Assembly: GCA_006386115.1 (NCBI GenBank)
Contig: VFIW01000072.1
Span: forward strand, 124,001-188,000
From: Globisporangium splendens
Lineage: Eukaryota > Oomycota > Peronosporomycetes > Pythiales > Pythiaceae
Reading direction: 5' to 3'
DNA length: 64,000 nt
The notes under the pieces were generated by a model. The model made no database searches and was not told the origin of the DNA. It saw only the letters and a list, made by a program, of their open reading frames with translations. Positions 53,857-64,000 of the stretch are shown piece after piece (the stretch's first letter is position 1; each line of letters begins with the position of its first letter). A program made the translations under genes and the position numbers.

Positions 53857-55860
53857 CTACAAACCCGACTGGATCAATGGCTTCAAGTACTGTTCGTAGC
53901 TCTCGGCGACCTGCGTCTTGTTCAGTGGCTCATCGGCGGCCCGCTGCACAAGCGCGCGATAGATGTCGCCGTCGTAGCGGCCGATTGTCGAGTTGAGCTC
54001 GAAGTCCGTGAAGTCCCAGGCATCGGTCAGCAGCACAGCGTTCTTGCGGATCACCGGCAGCAGACGCAGAGTCTGCTGGCGCACGGCGTCGGCTTGCGCC
54101 GAGCTCAAGTAGTTGTCCTCGCGGAAGTCTCCGAGCGAGTTCACAATGAGCGACGCGCCGAAGAGCGCGCACAAGTTGGACACAGCAACCTTGGATGGAC
54201 CCGCTGGGATCTTCTCCAGACCCTTCACGAACGCTTCCAACAACATGAGCTCGGCGTGCGCGGTCGAGGCGCGCGACATAAGCACCATGCACGCGTTGCC
54301 GTCGTTGCTGGTCGCCTGCATTTGCTTCGCGAGACGCACGATGATGCGAGCAGTGCGCACTTCGAACGCCTGGAGAAGCAACTTGAAGTCGGCAAAGTCC
54401 TCTGGCTTCTGAGCCTTGCAGCGCAGGCTAGGGTCCAAGTATTGCTTCGTGCGCGCCAAGAAGCTCGTGCTGTTGCTTTCGTTAGCTTCATCGTTCTTGA
54501 ATGGGAGCGACACGAGCACCTTTAGCAAGTAGCGAGCGTGTTGCTGCACGAGCACGTCGAACGTGCCTTCGAACGTGTTGGAGCCGACAACTTCAGCGAA
54601 GATGTGGCCCAAGTTGCTCGAGTTCGTGAAACCGTGGCCACCACACATGCGACGGCAGGTCTCGATGCCGTCACTGACGTGAGGAGCGAGCCACGCCTTC
54701 AAGCCCGACGACACAGCGTGCAGTTCCGCGAGCTTCGAGCCGAACGAGCCCTTGCCGTTCTTGATGATATCGACAGCGTCGTCGTGCATCTGGTTCATCG
54801 AGCGACCAGCGAAATTCGCAGCGTACGAGATCGCGATGAATGGGAAAAGCGCGTATTGTTGGTTCTGGTAGTCGAGCACCTGGAACTCGCCCTTGTCAGT
54901 TGGCTTACGGCCCTGGACACGAGCCGCACTGAAACGCGTCGTGATCGTAGTGGCCATTCCCATCATCAGCCCGAAGCTCTCAATCAAGTACGCGCGCACT
55001 TGCACCATCGTGAGGTATACGAGCTTGTCACTCTTTGGCTTGACGAACGTGCCGTCAGGGAGCACCTTGGCGTACCGCATCATCATGTTCTCGCGCGGGA
55101 TGCGAACGTTGTGGAACGCAGCATATCCGTTGTCGACCGACTGGAAGCCGACCTTTGGACCAATGTCACCGACTTCGATGCCAGGCAATGGCTCGTGGTT
55201 CTCGAGCGAGCGCAACTGAACCATAAACGCCTGGACACCGAAATCTTTGCCGTCCAAGAACAAGCGCGCGTGCACAATCGCATGGTTCGCGGTCTTCGCG
55301 AGACCACCAGGCCACCACTTGCGGCTCGTCAAGGTCGGCGAGTTAATGATGAACTCCTGCGACGCCTTGTCGAAGTGCGCCGTGGTCTCAATGCCCTGTA
55401 CATTCGAGCCGTGACCCAATTCGGTTTGCGCGTACGCGCCAAGGATCTTGAATTGCTTGGCCTTGAACAGCCATTTCTTCTGCTGCTCTTCGGTCGCTTG
55501 GTTCTCGAGCGTTGGGATGAACATCGAGCGATGCACGTCGACACCCGTTGGCTCACCGAGCGCGCTGTAGAGCACTTGCTGGTCCCATGGGTCCGTAATG
55601 TTCTTCTCCTCGATGAGCTTGGCGTAGTTGTACGCTTTCTTGATGCCGTAGTTGTATCGCTGCGCGTGGTTGCGGTAGAGCATGTCGCGGTCCGAGAGCA
55701 CCGGGTGGTTCTCAATGAGCTTCAGCAGCTCCTTGCGGCGCTCGTTCTTGGCCGCCGACACGCGCAGGATAGCGGTGAGCTCGGCCGGGCTCACGTCGCC
55801 GCCGGCGCGCTCTTTCTTGAGCAGCAGCGGCGCAAGGTCCTTGAGTTCCGTGGCGCTCAT
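53857..55860 (-). CDS. Acyl-CoA oxidase (copy 2)
   Basis: 667 residues from MSATELKDLAPLLLKKERAGG, intronless. Same domain order and motifs as copy 1 (YAQTELGHGSNVQGIETTA, WWPGGLAKTANHA, GGHGFTNSSNLGHIFAE, NTFEGTFDVLVQQ). The two are very similar along their whole length, with short differences such as ATSNDGNAC against ATNNDSNAC and a shorter linker after LVSLPFKND. It ends in SGL, again not a consensus PTS1. Both N-termini, the catalytic region and the C-terminal helix are intact, so both copies are probably active. A recent tandem duplication is the simplest origin. Confidence 0.95.
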   Translation of the reverse strand: MSATELKDLAPLLLKKERAGGDVSPAELTAILRVSAAKNERRKELLKLIENHPVLSDRDMLYRNHAQRYNYGIKKAYNYAKLIEEKNITDPWDQQVLYSALGEPTGVDVHRSMFIPTLENQATEEQQKKWLFKAKQFKILGAYAQTELGHGSNVQGIETTAHFDKASQEFIINSPTLTSRKWWPGGLAKTANHAIVHARLFLDGKDFGVQAFMVQLRSLENHEPLPGIEVGDIGPKVGFQSVDNGYAAFHNVRIPRENMMMRYAKVLPDGTFVKPKSDKLVYLTMVQVRAYLIESFGLMMGMATTITTRFSAARVQGRKPTDKGEFQVLDYQNQQYALFPFIAISYAANFAGRSMNQMHDDAVDIIKNGKGSFGSKLAELHAVSSGLKAWLAPHVSDGIETCRRMCGGHGFTNSSNLGHIFAEVVGSNTFEGTFDVLVQQHARYLLKVLVSLPFKNDEANESNSTSFLARTKQYLDPSLRCKAQKPEDFADFKLLLQAFEVRTARIIVRLAKQMQATSNDGNACMVLMSRASTAHAELMLLEAFVKGLEKIPAGPSKVAVSNLCALFGASLIVNSLGDFREDNYLSSAQADAVRQQTLRLLPVIRKNAVLLTDAWDFTDFELNSTIGRYDGDIYRALVQRAADEPLNKTQVAESYEQYLKPLIQSGL

Positions 55861-56831
55861 GGCCAGAGAGGGAGAGAGATACTGAAGCGGGTGTAGGTGG
55901 CGGCCGTGTGCGAACGAGGGCGCAAATTGCGGAATGATTCGCTCGGTATCTTGCCATGACCATCGCTTGCAAGAGCGGGCGAATGGGGGGAGACCGGTGC
56001 CATGAACGCGAGCAGCGTTGCCGGAATCTTTCGCGATAGAGGTGTGATTGTGACGTACAGACGTTCGTGACATCTGCTCAATTTTGGTTTCTTATTTTAG
56101 TTGTCTGTCGCAATATCGATTCACTCACTGTCAACTGAAGTACTGATTGCTGTGATTATGAGCAGGAGCCAACAACATCCCTCACTTTCACACTACCTCG
56201 GGACGCACTGTCTGCTGATACCTGATGGTTGTCAAATTGTGCATTTAACTTGCCTCAGTACGTGATGACTGACCAGATGGTTGTTGCGTGTTTATTCGCA
56301 AGATGCAGTTGAGCGTTGACGACATCAAAGTGGCTGGCAGCTCGCACAATCGACGGCCCCCAATTTGCTGTTGGTTTGTGGGTCTCGCTGCATGTTGAAG
56401 CAGCAGGAAAATGCGTTTACTCAAACGTTTTGGGCAACAACGATCGGCGTGTTTATGCGAGCGTGGGACGTTCAAAAGACACGTCACACGGGGAAATCGC
56501 ATTACGTATCCGCAAGGCACAAGTGGGCTCTGTAAATGGCTGCGTAGCTATTGGTATCCACATACGTGGCTGTTTGTTGTGGTTTCAGGCAGAGAAGGTG
56601 AGTTGCCGTTGAAGTATACTTCATGGCATTCCTGTTGAGTCGACTGCTGTTGGGATGCACTCAGAGTGAAGGGATCACTCATCCAAGTCAACCTGCTTGC
56701 AGCAACGTTAAGCGGTCATTCAGGGCGATCTGTTTCGCAATGACAACATTCAGGTGAGCTTATGGAGAGGGTAGCTGATCCTAAGACTGATCTACGGCAA
56801 GCGCATTGACATATCTTTTCTTTTTTTCTTT
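55861..56831. other. Intergenic region between copy 2 start and M13 peptidase 3' end
   Basis: It holds the copy 2 initiator at 55923-55937. Otherwise only short ORFs without recognisable content. Confidence 0.55.
55923..55937 (-). promoter_or_regulatory. Oomycete initiator element of acyl-CoA oxidase copy 2
   Basis: TCATTCCGCAATTTG on the minus strand, about 63 bp upstream of the ATG at 55860. The core is identical to that of copy 1. Confidence 0.7.
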
Positions 56832-58886
56832 TTACCACATCACGCAACTTTTTGCCGGGTTCATCTTGCTGCCGGGTTTGCACTTGAACGCCTTGGCAAA
56901 GTTGCCGTTGTTCATGGTCGCGCCGTTGACCCGCCATTGGTTTGGCGAGTGCACATCCGTGAGAAGCGTCTTCTTCATAGCGCCGTCACGTGCCTTGCTG
57001 CAAAACGCTTGACCGAACGAAATGAAGAACAGTTGGTTCGCTTCTTCGTCGCTGATCTCGGTACCAGCAGGCACGACGGCTTCAGAGCTCTTGATGTACT
57101 TTTGGTACGCGTCATAAGCCAGGGAGAGACCACCGTTGTCGGCGATGTTCTCCGTGATCGTCAGATTGCCGTTCACGTTATCAAGCGGAGATCCATCTTC
57201 ACCGTTTACCACAAAGGCACTGTATTGGTCCATGAGGCACTGAGCACGGGCATCGAACTCGTCGCTGGTCTCTGGCGTCCACCAGCTCCTTCGGTTGCCG
57301 TCACCATCGTACTTTCGTCCCTCGCTGTCAAAGCCGTGCGTGAGTTCGTGACCCACAACAGCCCCAATAGCACCAAAGTTTTGCGACGGATGGCTCGAGC
57401 CGTTGAACATTGGAGGCTGCAAGATGCCTGCTGGAAACACCATTTGGTTCGCCGATGGGTTGTAGTACGCATTGACAGCAGACGCGGCCATCCCCCACTC
57501 CGTGCGGTCGACTGGGTTGCCGAGTTTCTGGAGTTCAAGATGAAAATCGTGCCGCTTAATCTTGTGAATGTTGTCAAAGAATGCGTGTCGATCCATCGTA
57601 AACGGGTACGTCTTGTTTTGCAATGAGTGGCCGATGAGGTTAGAGAGTTTAGCGAGCTTCTTCTCTGCCTCAGCCCTGGTGGTTGCATCCAACCAAGAGA
57701 CCTTTTGAATATGTTCCCCCATGGCGTCTTCCACAAGTTTCACCATCAACTTGGTCGATTCTTCGCGTTGTGTGTCGAACATTTTTGTGAAATAGTACTG
57801 GCCGATCAAATCGGGGAAGAAAGTTGTCTCATGGGTCACACAGACAGAGTTCCGCTCCGCGCGCTCTGTGGTGCCTGTAAGTGCAGTGCTGAAAAAGTCG
57901 AAGTATGCTTGAACAAAGTCATCACTGAGGTATCGAGCTTTCTCAGAAGTGTACAGGAACGTCAAGTACACCTTCAGGTCCTTCAACCCGAGCGAGGTCA
58001 CCAATTCCTCGGTTTTGTCAAAATATTCCAACAGCTTGAGGATCACAGTCGACGATTCCGAGAGTTTTGAGTGCTTCAACAGACCGAGACCTTTCGCATA
58101 TGCACCAAACGTGAGTGGGTACTTTGCAGCGGCATCCCTGTATCGCATCGGGTTGTAGGCGATATCTGGGTCGTCCAAATCGGCGAGGTTGTTCAGGATC
58201 CCAGCGAGCTCCATTTCAATCCCGATGATAGTGTTTGCAGCGTACTCGGGGTCAACTTCCTCTCCATCGGGTTGCACTGTACCATAGTGTGGGTCCACGC
58301 CAGCAAGCTCCAAAATCTTGGCAATGTACACCCGGTAGGCATCTTCGTACTTTGGGAACATATCGTCCAAGTAGTACGAAATGTCGGGGAGTATGAAGTC
58401 GTCGGCGTCAACATAGAACACGTTTGTCGTCGCGTTCTTCTCGTCAGCATTGATTCCGTAACTCATGAACATGTTTGTTCCGGTTCTGGAGATCTTCCCA
58501 GCGACCTTGAACAGAGCTTCCTTGGTGTCTGCCTTGGCGATCTTGGCAATGGTGTCCTGCAAAGGCTTGTTGCCAAGCGAGTTGAGTGTGCCCATATCCA
58601 TGCAAGAATCCCAAAACTCGGACACAATTGGAAGCTTCTCCTTCAGGATCTCCTCAATTACGAGGTCATTGCGGTCTTGGATACCCGAGAAAGCGTAACT
58701 CGTACTGTCCTTTGAGTCTGGGATACCCGTGTTGCTGATCCAGGCGCCACAGGTGTACTGATAAAAGTCATCGCATGGGTCCGCCTTTGTGTCCATAAGG
58801 GACGAGACTGTGCTCGGGAAAGCAGCCTTGGCTCTGCCGACCCCAAGCACAGCAGCGACGATGGCACTAGAGACGATCAGCTTCAT
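56832..58886 (-). CDS. Secreted M13-family zinc metallopeptidase (neprilysin/PepO-like)
   Basis: 684 residues, intronless. The N-terminus MKLIVSSAIVAAVLGVGRAKA is a signal peptide. DPCDDFYQYTCGAWI is the classical M13 N-terminal Cys motif. The catalytic half carries VNAYYNP (substrate-binding NAY), VVGHELTHGFDSEGRKYD (HExxH zinc site, near residue 512), ENIADNGG (third zinc ligand Glu, near residue 579) and a C-terminal NQWRVNGATMNNGNFAKAF with the substrate Arg region. It ends in CxxW-like CVMW. Length and order match full M13 enzymes, except that the usual N-terminal membrane anchor is replaced by a cleavable signal. It probably digests extracellular peptides. Confidence 0.95.
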   Translation of the reverse strand: MKLIVSSAIVAAVLGVGRAKAAFPSTVSSLMDTKADPCDDFYQYTCGAWISNTGIPDSKDSTSYAFSGIQDRNDLVIEEILKEKLPIVSEFWDSCMDMGTLNSLGNKPLQDTIAKIAKADTKEALFKVAGKISRTGTNMFMSYGINADEKNATTNVFYVDADDFILPDISYYLDDMFPKYEDAYRVYIAKILELAGVDPHYGTVQPDGEEVDPEYAANTIIGIEMELAGILNNLADLDDPDIAYNPMRYRDAAAKYPLTFGAYAKGLGLLKHSKLSESSTVILKLLEYFDKTEELVTSLGLKDLKVYLTFLYTSEKARYLSDDFVQAYFDFFSTALTGTTERAERNSVCVTHETTFFPDLIGQYYFTKMFDTQREESTKLMVKLVEDAMGEHIQKVSWLDATTRAEAEKKLAKLSNLIGHSLQNKTYPFTMDRHAFFDNIHKIKRHDFHLELQKLGNPVDRTEWGMAASAVNAYYNPSANQMVFPAGILQPPMFNGSSHPSQNFGAIGAVVGHELTHGFDSEGRKYDGDGNRRSWWTPETSDEFDARAQCLMDQYSAFVVNGEDGSPLDNVNGNLTITENIADNGGLSLAYDAYQKYIKSSEAVVPAGTEISDEEANQLFFISFGQAFCSKARDGAMKKTLLTDVHSPNQWRVNGATMNNGNFAKAFKCKPGSKMNPAKSCVMW

Positions 58887-59582
58887 GGCGAAGGGAGGTG
58901 GTGACCAACGTGTGTCCGAAGGCGCGAAATGGAGAATGAACGGGCCACGAAACCAGCTTCCTGCACCCTTGGCATACTACAACGCATGTAGAACTCATTT
59001 GGGTGGGCACAGACTGTTCACCCATGTCGTCCAGCTGAAGAAGACGCACTGATACGCTAGTTGCTCGAAAGCATTTGCACCCACGATGGATTTTGGGCTG
59101 CTCACTTCGAAATGGGTGAGCTTTTGGCATGATATAAATCAGGATAATGCAGCTGACCGTTGCAGTGCATTCTCATTGGACAACGGAGACTTTGGACATG
59201 GGTACAACCGTGAGGTGGCTCAGAAGCCGACCTAATTGCAAAAGGGCTCCTGCAACTATTCATGCGCGAGCTATAATCGCTTCGTTCTGATTCGCTCGTG
59301 TACGTGCTGCTGAGTTTTCGAGGTACAAATGTGACCACCGAATGCTGCACTATCATTTAAATACCCATTCAAAATGAAATGTCCTTGTCTATTTTCTTGA
59401 CAGGTTGCAGTTGTCAATATGCATAAAACTCGGATACCTTTGATTTCTGATACTTTATACTACCTGTGAGAAAAGCGAAACCTTGGACAATTAGTATACA
59501 AAATCAGCAATTCGACCATGAGGAACGTTGCGTTGAGCGTAGATGCAACTTCAGGCATTCGTCAACGCCAAGGCAGCTTGAT
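58887..59582. other. Intergenic region up to LINE copy D
   Basis: Apart from the initiator element of the peptidase gene, nothing recognised. Confidence 0.5.
58927..58939 (-). promoter_or_regulatory. Oomycete initiator element of the M13 peptidase gene
   Basis: TCATTCTCCATTT on the minus strand, about 40 bp upstream of the ATG at 58886. It fits the TCATTYYNCAWTTT core at nearly all positions. Confidence 0.65.
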
Positions 59583-59801
59583 TCTTTATGAGGTGAGGTA
59601 TATTTAGGTTCATCTTCGTGACCTACAATATCCATTCTCCTACCTAATCTTCATTGCGAATATCATAAAGGAGTGTAAATGTGTCTATAGCGAGGATTGC
59701 ACTAGATCACTTCTAACTGCTAAATAATCTTTGACCAGGATGGCATGTTCTCTTGGTCCTATGTGAGGCTGCCTTGTGTTGTCCAATGACCTTGGGTCTT
59801 C

Positions 59802-61460
59802 CTAACTTCGCATAAGCCAATGCATGACGTCGTTGTCAAGATCCTGGGTGAGATTGTTGAAAGCAGCTCTCTGAGTTGGGAAGTGAACCTGCGTTGAGGT
59901 TCTGGTGTCCATGGCTAGGTTGGCGGCTGAGTCCGCCATCTTGTTGAAGGCACGGTAGTGATGGTACCATCCTCGGATGTCGATGCAATACGCGAGTCGT
60001 CGACTTGTCTGGTATAAACGTGCCAATCGGTGCTGTCGAGGGGACCGATGCATTCTCTGTTGGGAGATAATGAGCGCACTGTCTCCAATCACGTACAACG
60101 GTTCGAAGTGACTCCGTTGGGCTTCTCGGAGTCCATGTATGAGACCCCAGTACTCGGCAAAGTTGTTGGTCGTGTCCTTCCTGCTATAGACCATGCTGGC
60201 GGCCCAAATTAAACTGGCTGTGTGCGAGTCCTTATGGACACGCACGATAATGGATCCAGTCCCTCCTGGTCCTGGATTGTCGCGTGATCCACCATCGAAA
60301 AACAACAGGTAAACGCCGCGAGTATCACTTGGAGTCAAGGGGATGGCATCGGTTTGGCTGAGAAAGCAGTCGACATATGCCTTGAGAACTGCTGCAACCG
60401 TGTGACTGTCAGAGTCTCCAGCTTGCGCTTCAGCGAGTCGTGCGAGGTTTCGCATTCCTGCCTCTAATCTGGTCATCATGATCGCCATCTCAGCAGTCGA
60501 TTTGATTGGATCCGAATCCATGCGTCGCAGATGCGCACACCAAATGGCATGTATGAGCGACGAGCTCATATATCGACACAGCATGTGTGCGACGGGATAG
60601 AGATGATCTTGGAGATGTTCATTGGAGAGCTTGTGTCCGATAATGTGTCTCTTGATCGTGGTCCATGCATGCCTTGGAGTATCTGGCAGATCCAGACTGA
60701 AGATCCAGATTGCGGGGTCGTGACCAGGAGTGATTCCGATCTTCGTCCATAGCGCATAAAAGTAGTTCCACACGAGTTTGGCTTTCGGACACTCCCAGAG
60801 TAGATGTTGAACAGAAGATTGGACAACTTGGGAGCATTCAGGATTCGAGCAGGATAGATCAGCTTTCTTATAGTTCCACATGGAGAGTCGGTTGGCTTTC
60901 AGCCGGAGAAGAGTCTGAGCCGTATAAACTGTAATCCCTGGGATGTTGTGTAATTCGCTCCATCGGATTAATTGCAGTCCTGGCCACAGAGATCCTGCTG
61001 TATGGACAGCTTTGTTGACTGCTGCATCTCGAGTATCTTTGCCAATTTGTGTCCTCGTTGCTGCAACTTGTTGCCGATAGAAAGATATGGTCGTATTGTA
61101 TCGTCCGTTGCCACCCCATAGTTGCACGATTCTTGTGAAATGTGGATGTGCATGGAACGACACCTTCTGCCCGTTCAAGTCTCTTGTTGCCATGACGTCA
61201 CAGTCCGCTGCGGAGTGAACTGTGTGCGTAGCTTTGACTAGGGTCGTGTCGACGTGGGTCAGAGTTGCTTCACTGGTGTGCAGATGCCATTCGTGGTTGT
61301 AATGACGTTGCCCGTTGTACAGCCGAAGCACATTTGTTTGCTGTGGTCGATACAGAAGCTGTGGGAAGTTGGATACCAACGTAGCACATAACCGCTCGAG
61401 CGCTCGAATAGACGGCAGGGAGAATCCGGAGATTCCACATGTTGGGATGAAGTTAAGCAC
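59802..61460 (-). pseudogene. LINE copy D connection region and RNase H
   Basis: A 552-residue open frame. From about residue 205 it has the Cys/His stretch CSNPECSQVVQSSVQHLLWEC, the zinc-binding CCHC-like motif of LINE C-termini. RNase H follows with LFFDGGSRDNPGPGGTG, TNNFAEYWGLIHGL, GDSALII and NKMADSAANLAMDT, so all four acidic residues are present. The Gly in GSRGNPG of copies B and C is Asp here. It is the best-preserved 3' half in the window, but without its own start it cannot be made in its native context. Confidence 0.9.
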
Positions 61461-61988
61461 TCCTGGTCTTATCCACTCCCATCGAAGTATGTCGCCCAGT
61501 TGTGCTGTTCCAACTGATAATGATGTGTGAGCAAGCTTGTAAGGGAGCCGTTGGAATCAAGAAGCCACCCATCTGCAGTCGAGGTCATGTATGGCAGCCA
61601 TTCTGCACAGAATGTCCCACGTAGCTTTCGTCCTTCAGCGATGATACCTGGAAGTCTGTCAGACATTTTAGAGCTGAGGTCGATCTGGAACACATCGCCG
61701 TCCCATTGAGTCTGCACAATTGTCGACTTGAAGTGCTCGTAACACCAACGTACATTGTCACGTTCTCTGGGCTCATTGGATCGAGAATGGAGCGACGCAC
61801 ATAATGCTGCGCCAGTTGTCCACATGTTATCACGAAGCTGGAGTGGCCGCCTTGGGATTGCATCGAGCGGCGTGATGTAAGTCGAAGAAGCCCTTGTGTT
61901 GTGCAGCAAGATTTCCCCGATGACCTGATCGATGTGAGAGGTAGTGATTGCCCATCTGGAGACTGCTGTGGCACTCATCGTCATCAGC

Positions 61989-62633
61989 TCAGTTCTGATG
62001 TTGGGTACTGACAAGCCTCCATTCATTTTTTTTGAGCTCAGCTTGTTCTTCCTTCATCCACGGTTTCGCAGGCTTACCGTTCCTTGAGCCCCAGACAAAT
62101 TGTTTCACTAGGTCGTGTAGCTGATTGACAATAGCCGTAGAGGACCAGGAGTGCCTGGCCACGTAAAGTACTTTGGGTATGATGACGGCACTGGCAATTG
62201 CTGCGCGTTGGGCGACAGAGTGAGTTTTGAGACGCGCAAGTCGAAGTCTGACACGTAAGGCTTGGATGCACTTGGACAAGTTACTTGCATTCGAAGGCGT
62301 TTGTCCGACTTGGATGCCGAGGTAGCGGCAATGTTCCTCACGTTGTAGCACATGAATGTCACTGACTGACTCTTCGGTGGAGCTAAATTCCTTATTCAGC
62401 GGTAATACTGCAGATTTGTGCCGATTGACTCGAAGCCCAGAAGCTGCTCCATATTTGTCCAGGATTGCAAACACGGCGTTAATATCCTTGGGATCGCTAA
62501 GATAAATGGTCGTGTCGTCTGCGTATCCTCCAATTCTGACTTCAGTTGCGCATCCTGCTGCCTGGAGTTCAACGCCGTGTATTTCGTCACTTGCTTCGAT
62601 TTTCCGATAAAGAACCTCTAACGCCAAGATGAA
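61989..62633 (-). pseudogene. LINE copy D reverse transcriptase, C-terminal part
   Basis: It starts at the truncation point and runs through GGYADDTTIYLSDPKD, LRVNRHKSAVLPLN and HCRYLGIQVGQTPSN to a frameshift caused by one extra A in an A-run near 62030. The polyprotein resumes in the next frame (62026-61469). It matches copies A and B closely. Confidence 0.88.
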
Positions 62634-64000
62634 CTTGCTACACCATGCACAGTGAGAGATTTGTACGTTTTGGAATCCAGTGAGCGAATGGAGATCGTGT
62701 GTCGCTCGCTTGCTATGCATGAATTCCCATTTCCATGAATGTACACAGAATTAAACTTTTGTTATGGATCCAACATCCCAAAATCGACGAGCGCTCAAAC
62801 TGTTTTCAAAAACAGTGCGTAAAAACACTGGATGGTTGCTCGTCTTGTGTCTTTCTTTCCACTCCGACATTGTCCCTCTCTGTAAAGACACCAAAAGCAG
62901 AAAAACCCGAACCCTAGGCAGATAACCCATGACTAACGTTCAATTTATCCTCTATAAACAAATGCAGACACTGCTGCACTTTGAATGTTGTGTCTGTTCC
63001 CTTGTTTTCGGTAGTAGAACCGCTGATAAAAAGGACGGGGTCATACTCAGGATCTGGGTCTTCAATACTCAAGAAGAGACCTAGGTGTGTGCCAGCAGAA
63101 GAGAAAGAGCTCCGTAGACGTTGTCACGTGTGCTCCTTGCGTGGCCGATCGCGCATTGGCGTACGTGTTGGGTGCATTTGAGGCGTGTTGAATGAATGAT
63201 CGCACGAGACAAATCCACCCGTTCATATTGTTCTCATTCTAAATGATAAATTTCGCAATAACTTCTGAATTTCGAAGCAAAAGATGTTGCTCGTTTTTCC
63301 AGTTTTAACACACGAAATTATACATTGATTTGATGTGACTGTTCAACTCGACGTTCCAAGTAGCAGCAAACGCTTCCATCCATTGACCGCCTGAACGATC
63401 CTGTGTTCAATTCGCTCATCAAAGGTTTCTCCCTCGCGCATTCTCGTTGTCAAGGGTCGACATTGTCGGCGCACACGTTTCTCGAAAAAAGAAAAAACAA
63501 ACTTGCACGAGCATGTGTTGAATCATCAAACGACAATATGTCGGCGTGTGCCAATGGTGATTGGACGACTCGGTGTCGGGCGCACTGCTGCTCAACTTAA
63601 CGTACCAGTACAAAGTGAAACCAGTAAATTATACGTCAGCTGGAGCTAAAATCGTAACATCACGTCAGGTTAGTGTGCGTGTTAATCTTTGACTCACATC
63701 AGGTTGTTGGGAAATGGTCGGTTGAAGTTTCCATTTCAACTCTTCAACTGGCCAAGTTGAAGGGAAGACCATGGTGTTCGCCAGTATTGGATTCGTGCTG
63801 CACCTTGTGCAGAATGAGGGAGGCGAGGTCTCCACTACTGTACTGCAAGCTTCACGTGATGGAAGGCGTGAAGGTGGGGTTGATCCTCATCCTTCGACGC
63901 TTCTCCCCGCTTTGCAAAACGGATACTGACCTGGCCGGAGTTTTGGTCGGAACACAAGCATATAAACTTTAGTATATAAAACAATTTAGCAGGTGGCTCA
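62634..64000. other. Terminal region, nothing recognised
   Basis: About 1.4 kb with only short ORFs (60-100 codons) on both strands and no domain-like sequence. AT-rich near 63230-63330. Confidence 0.5.

Larger units (their letters stand above)
59583..62633 (-). mobile_element. LINE retrotransposon copy D (5'-truncated)
   Basis: 3051 bp on the minus strand. The 5' end (62633) falls inside RT at the codons for F-I-L-A-L-E, within a few bases of the 5' end of copy A. The 3' end is the shared ATAAAGA at 59583. It has the RT YADD box, connection region and complete RNase H. Breaks: one extra A in an A-run near 62030 and one missing C near 61545. The rest (61460-59802) is a continuous 552-residue ORF. 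No clear target-site duplication was found at its ends. Confidence 0.93.

Noticed and set aside
54538..55896. 452-residue plus-strand ORF, and a similar 366-residue ORF at 51763-52863
   Set aside because: Both are antisense to the acyl-CoA oxidases and parallel each other only because the genes are paralogues; the GC-rich codon pattern opens the frame.
59560..62650. Target-site duplication for LINE copy D
   Set aside because: Flanks share only CTTG; too short to call.

Overview
The window looks like nuclear DNA of an oomycete (water mould; Pythium/Phytophthora-like). Pointers are short GT-AG introns, small intergenic gaps, an outer-dynein-arm docking-type coiled-coil gene (flagellated zoospores), a Ty3/gypsy element and LINEs, and three genes whose 5' flanks carry the oomycete initiator consensus (GCTCATTYYNCAWTTT-like) close to the ATG. 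Species cannot be named from the sequence.

Layout. 1-5881: minus-strand Ty3/gypsy retrotransposon running off the left edge, with one LTR (5348-5881), a primer-binding site, gag and a pol broken by several lesions. 6888-7625: fragment of a second Ty3-type reverse transcriptase, directly abutting a broken ankyrin-repeat gene copy (7628-8060). 8061-11044: about 3 kb without a recognisable gene. 11045-17048: two arrestin-domain genes flanking a minus-strand NUP62/Nsp1 nucleoporin gene. 17985-22787: an inverted near-identical fragment of an ankyrin gene, a LINE insertion with a 13-bp target-site duplication, and the intact 600-residue ankyrin gene. 23759-34855: a nine-exon HPS5-like gene ending in a RING-H2 finger, a convergent membrane alpha/beta hydrolase gene, and a coiled-coil outer-dynein-arm docking-type gene. 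34858-40584: LINE copy C, split by LINE copy B (15-bp target-site duplication). 40585-42486: ankyrin pseudogene joined to a truncated GPI-anchored-protein gene. 43058-50800: UBC12-like E2 without the catalytic cysteine, a NEPRO-like gene, a small Cys-rich gene, a GT41 (OGT-like) gene with signal peptide and PA domain, and a single-pass membrane protein. 51364-58886: tandem acyl-CoA oxidases and a secreted M13 metallopeptidase. 59583-62633: LINE copy D. 62634-64000: nothing recognised.

The host genes are ordinary single-copy cellular functions (nuclear pore, lysosome-related trafficking, flagellar assembly, ubiquitin-like conjugation, peroxisomal beta-oxidation, secretion) with no operon-like logic. 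The most unusual points are the cysteine-less UBC12-like protein, the HPS5-like protein with a Vps8/Vps41-style RING finger, the secretory GT41-like enzyme, and the LINE/ankyrin rearrangements, including a LINE 3' end lying two bases from a start codon. All intron-containing models were built by reading GT-AG junctions that keep frame; no transcript evidence was available.
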